NCBI RefSeq assembly: GCF_012927745.1
Contig: NZ_JABBKX010000007.1
Location: forward strand, 186,001 to 250,000
Source: Neoroseomonas marina
GTDB taxonomy: Bacteria; Pseudomonadota; Alphaproteobacteria; Acetobacterales; Acetobacteraceae
Direction: 5' to 3'
Length of the DNA stretch: 64,000 nucleotides
In this document: in pieces, positions 62,023 to 64,000 of the stretch
Layout of the letters: each line of letters begins with the position of its first letter
Position numbering within the stretch: the stretch's first letter is position 1
The notes under the pieces: generated by a model
Told to the model about the DNA's origin: nothing
Databases searched by the model: none
The model's input: only the letters and a program-made list of their open reading frames with translations
Program-made: the position numbers and the translations under genes

Positions 62023-62892
62023 TCACGCGGCCTTCTGCGCGAGCTTCCGCGGCAGCAGGCGCTGCATCTCGCCCAGGATCAGCGCGCCGAGCGCCTCCTG
62101 CCCCGGGCAACAGGGAATCGCGGCGACGGCGCCCGCGGTAAGCTCGCGCAGCCGCGCCACGGCGCCCTCGATGCCGAAGCTGCGCACCGCACTCGGGCGC
62201 CCGAGCGCGGCGTCACGCCCGACCGGCTTGCCGATCTCGGCTTCGTCCGCCACCGCATCGCGCAGGTCGTCCGCGACCTGGTAGGCCTCGCCGAGCTTGT
62301 CGCCGAGCGTGCGCCAGGGCTCCGCTTCCCGCCCCGCGGCGGCGGCACCGGCCATCGCGGCGGCGGCGAACAGCGCACCGGTCTTCTGCCGCTGGTATTC
62401 GGAGAGGTCCGCACGCGGCTCGCATTCCCAGGCCTGGCCCGCGACGATCCCGAAGGGCACGCCGACGCCGTCGCCCACCGCCATCATCACCGCCGGCAGG
62501 CGCTCCGGTGCCGTCACGGCCGCGCGCGCGAGCGCCTGGAAGGCGAGCACGATCAGCGCATCGCCGGCGAGCAAGGCAAGGGGCTCCCCGAAGGCGCGAT
62601 GCACGCTGGGTCGTCCACGCCGCGTCTCGGCGTCGTCGAAACAGGGCATGTCGTCATGCACGAGCGAGGCGCAGTGCAGCAGTTCCACCGCCGCCGCCGC
62701 CGCGCCCGACAGCGCGGGACGGTCGTCGCCGCAACTCGCCGCGACCGCCAGCACCAGGCGCGGCCGCACCCGCGCGCCGCGCGGGAACACCGCATGCCGC
62801 ATCGCGGCCGCAAGCCGCGGTGGCGCACCGACCGCTTCGGCCAGCAACACGCTGTCGGCGAGCGCGCTTTCGATCCGGGTCACCCCATCCAT
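62023..62892 (-). CDS. crtE: Geranylgeranyl diphosphate synthase
   Basis: A 289-aa isoprenyl synthase supplying GGPP for carotenoids and bacteriochlorophyll phytyl chains. First Asp-rich motif LLHCASLVHDDMPCFDDAETRRGRPSVHRAFG; second QVADDLRDAVADEAEIGKPVGRDA. Also FPRGARVRPRLVLAVA and LLAGDALIVLAFQAL. The ATG at 62892 follows AGGAGGAG. It is the first gene of the minus-strand superoperon and diverges from crtD. Confidence 0.96.
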   Translation of the reverse strand: MDGVTRIESALADSVLLAEAVGAPPRLAAAMRHAVFPRGARVRPRLVLAVAASCGDDRPALSGAAAAAVELLHCASLVHDDMPCFDDAETRRGRPSVHRAFGEPLALLAGDALIVLAFQALARAAVTAPERLPAVMMAVGDGVGVPFGIVAGQAWECEPRADLSEYQRQKTGALFAAAAMAGAAAAGREAEPWRTLGDKLGEAYQVADDLRDAVADEAEIGKPVGRDAALGRPSAVRSFGIEGAVARLRELTAGAVAAIPCCPGQEALGALILGEMQRLLPRKLAQKAA

Positions 62893-62957
62893 GGCGCTCC
62901 TCCTGGCGGCGACGCGGCTGTCAGGCGGCCTTGTCGCTTGGATTTGTCGAACAAGAC

Positions 62958-62984
62958 TGTCAATCTGTCCTGACAGGCGTGTCA
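62958..62984. promoter_or_regulatory. PpsR operator between crtE and crtD
   Basis: TGT-CAATCTGTCCTG-ACA at 62958-62975 is a perfect TGT-N12-ACA box; an overlapping TGACA-GGCG-TGTCA palindrome spans 62971-62984. Located in the 120-bp divergent promoter. Confidence 0.8.
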
Positions 62985-63012
62985 ATCACTTTCCGCCGGG
63001 ACGGGAGGATGG

Positions 63013-64000
63013 ATGCCGGACGCGCGCGTCGCGATCATCGGTGCCGGGGTCGGCGGGCTCACCGCCGCGCTGCTGTTGGCGGCGCGTGGGCTCGAGGTGA
63101 CGGTCTACGAACGCGCCCCCACGGTCGGCGGCAAGATGCGGGAGGTGGTCGCCGGCGGCCGCGCCATCGATGCCGGCCCGACGGTCTTCACCATGCGCTG
63201 GGTGCTGGACGAGATCCTCGCCGCAGCCGGGGCGCGGCTCGACGACCACCTGGTGCTGCGCCCGGCCGGCATTCTCGCGCGCCATGCCTGGAGCGCGGCG
63301 GAACGGCTCGACCTGCATGCCTCGGTCGAGGCCTCGGCCGAGGCGATCGGCGATTTCGCGGGCGCGGCGGCGGCGCGCGGCTATCGCGACTTCTGCGCGC
63401 GCGCGGGCCGGATCTACGCCGCGCTCGAAGCGCCCTTCCTGCGCCATCCGCATCCGACGCCGGTGTCGCTGGCCTTCTCGGCGGGATGGCGCGCCTTCCG
63501 CGAGGTCTCGCCCTTCGCGACGCTGTGGCGCGTGCTGGGTGCGCATTTCGAGGATGCGCGCCTGCGCCAGCTCTTCGGCCGCTACGCGACCTATTGCGGC
63601 TGCTCCCCCTTCCTCGCCCCGGCGACGCTGATGCTGATCGCCCATGTCGAGCAATCCGGCGTCTGGCTGGTGGATGGCGGGATGCATCGCATCGCGCGGA
63701 TGCTGCGCGACCTGGCCGAGGCCCGCGGCGCGCGCTTCCGCCTCGGTGCGGAGGTCAGCGACATACTCGCCGCCGGGGGACGCGTGCGCGGCCTGCGCCT
63801 GGCCGATGGCGAGGTGGTCGAGGCCGGGACCGTGATCGCCAATGCCGATGCGGCCGCGTTGGCCACCGGGCTGTTTGGCGACGCCGCGCGGCCGACGGTG
63901 CCGCGGCCCGGCGCGCGATCCCTGTCCGCCGTCACCTGGACGATGCTGGCCGAGGCGGAGGGCTTCCCCCTGCACCGCCACAACGTCTTCTTCGGCGGCG
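63013..64000 (+). CDS. crtD: Hydroxyneurosporene desaturase (CrtD-type phytoene-desaturase family), partial
   Basis: The first 329 codons of an FAD-dependent carotenoid desaturase run off the right edge. MPDARVAIIGAGVGGLTAAL is the dinucleotide-binding motif; ERAPTVGGKMREV, IDAGPTVFTMRWVLDEI and FGRYATYCGCSPFLAPATLMLIAHVEQSGVWLVDGGMHRIARML follow, typical of CrtD (1-hydroxycarotenoid 3,4-desaturase) rather than CrtI. GGGAGGA precedes the ATG. Transcribed divergently from crtE under a shared PpsR box. CrtI cannot be fully excluded without the C-terminus. Confidence 0.85.
   Translation, partial: MPDARVAIIGAGVGGLTAALLLAARGLEVTVYERAPTVGGKMREVVAGGRAIDAGPTVFTMRWVLDEILAAAGARLDDHLVLRPAGILARHAWSAAERLDLHASVEASAEAIGDFAGAAAARGYRDFCARAGRIYAALEAPFLRHPHPTPVSLAFSAGWRAFREVSPFATLWRVLGAHFEDARLRQLFGRYATYCGCSPFLAPATLMLIAHVEQSGVWLVDGGMHRIARMLRDLAEARGARFRLGAEVSDILAAGGRVRGLRLADGEVVEAGTVIANADAAALATGLFGDAARPTVPRPGARSLSAVTWTMLAEAEGFPLHRHNVFFGG

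Overview
The window is high-GC, densely packed bacterial DNA. It contains a type 2 photosynthesis gene cluster (crt, bch, puf), a bacteriophytochrome, a PpsR-type repressor and many solute-binding-protein transporters. This fits an alphaproteobacterial anoxygenic phototroph, most likely an Acetobacteraceae (Roseomonas-like); the family placement is inference from gene content and style. I see no rRNA, tRNA, CRISPR array, intact insertion sequence or prophage.

Layout. 0.2-9 kb: housekeeping and envelope genes (amidotransferase-like hydrolase, FAH-family hydrolase, xthA, an Arg/Gln-rich lipoprotein, AraC regulator, DedA, GT39 glycosyltransferase, RsmB-like methyltransferase, DUF2459). 9-15.3 kb: an orphan Bug/TctC binding protein beside an Lrp regulator, a transposase-derived DUF4096 protein, a double-LCCL/OmpA envelope protein, rpe and a heparinase-like gene. 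15.3-20.2 kb: DUF808, a nitric-oxide module (ScdA/RIC, truncated haemoglobin, NsrR) with two clear palindromic operators, a small holin-like membrane protein, an EamA exporter, an SDR pseudogene and an orphan LolD-like ATPase. 20.3-26.9 kb: a catabolic block (MmgE/PrpD, SDR, Bug protein, LacI regulator, CMD, HIBADH-like, MBL lactonase). 26.9-35 kb: the complete kdp potassium system, kdpDE divergent from kdpFABC. 35-41.3 kb: a sugar- or hydroxy-acid operon with three enolase-superfamily enzymes, a FadR-type regulator, a D-2-hydroxyacid dehydrogenase and a Bug protein. 41.4-48.1 kb: a probable quinate/shikimate uptake and oxidation cluster (QsuD-like AroE, TRAP DctPQM, type II dehydroquinase, two tandem GntR regulators). 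48.1-64 kb: the photosynthesis region.

Photosynthesis region. On the minus strand crtE-crtF-bchC-bchX-bchY-bchZ-(55-aa ORF)-pufB-pufA-pufL-pufM-pufC form a nearly gapless superoperon. A hairpin follows it, then ppsR-bphP-bphO form a second unit. bphO should make biliverdin for BphP. BphP lacks a kinase domain and ends in PAS plus a short helical tail, as in photosynthesis-controlling phytochromes that antagonise PpsR. Perfect TGT-N12-ACA PpsR boxes lie upstream of bchC and between crtE and the divergent crtD, so repressor, light sensor and targets are all in this window. crtD runs off the right end.
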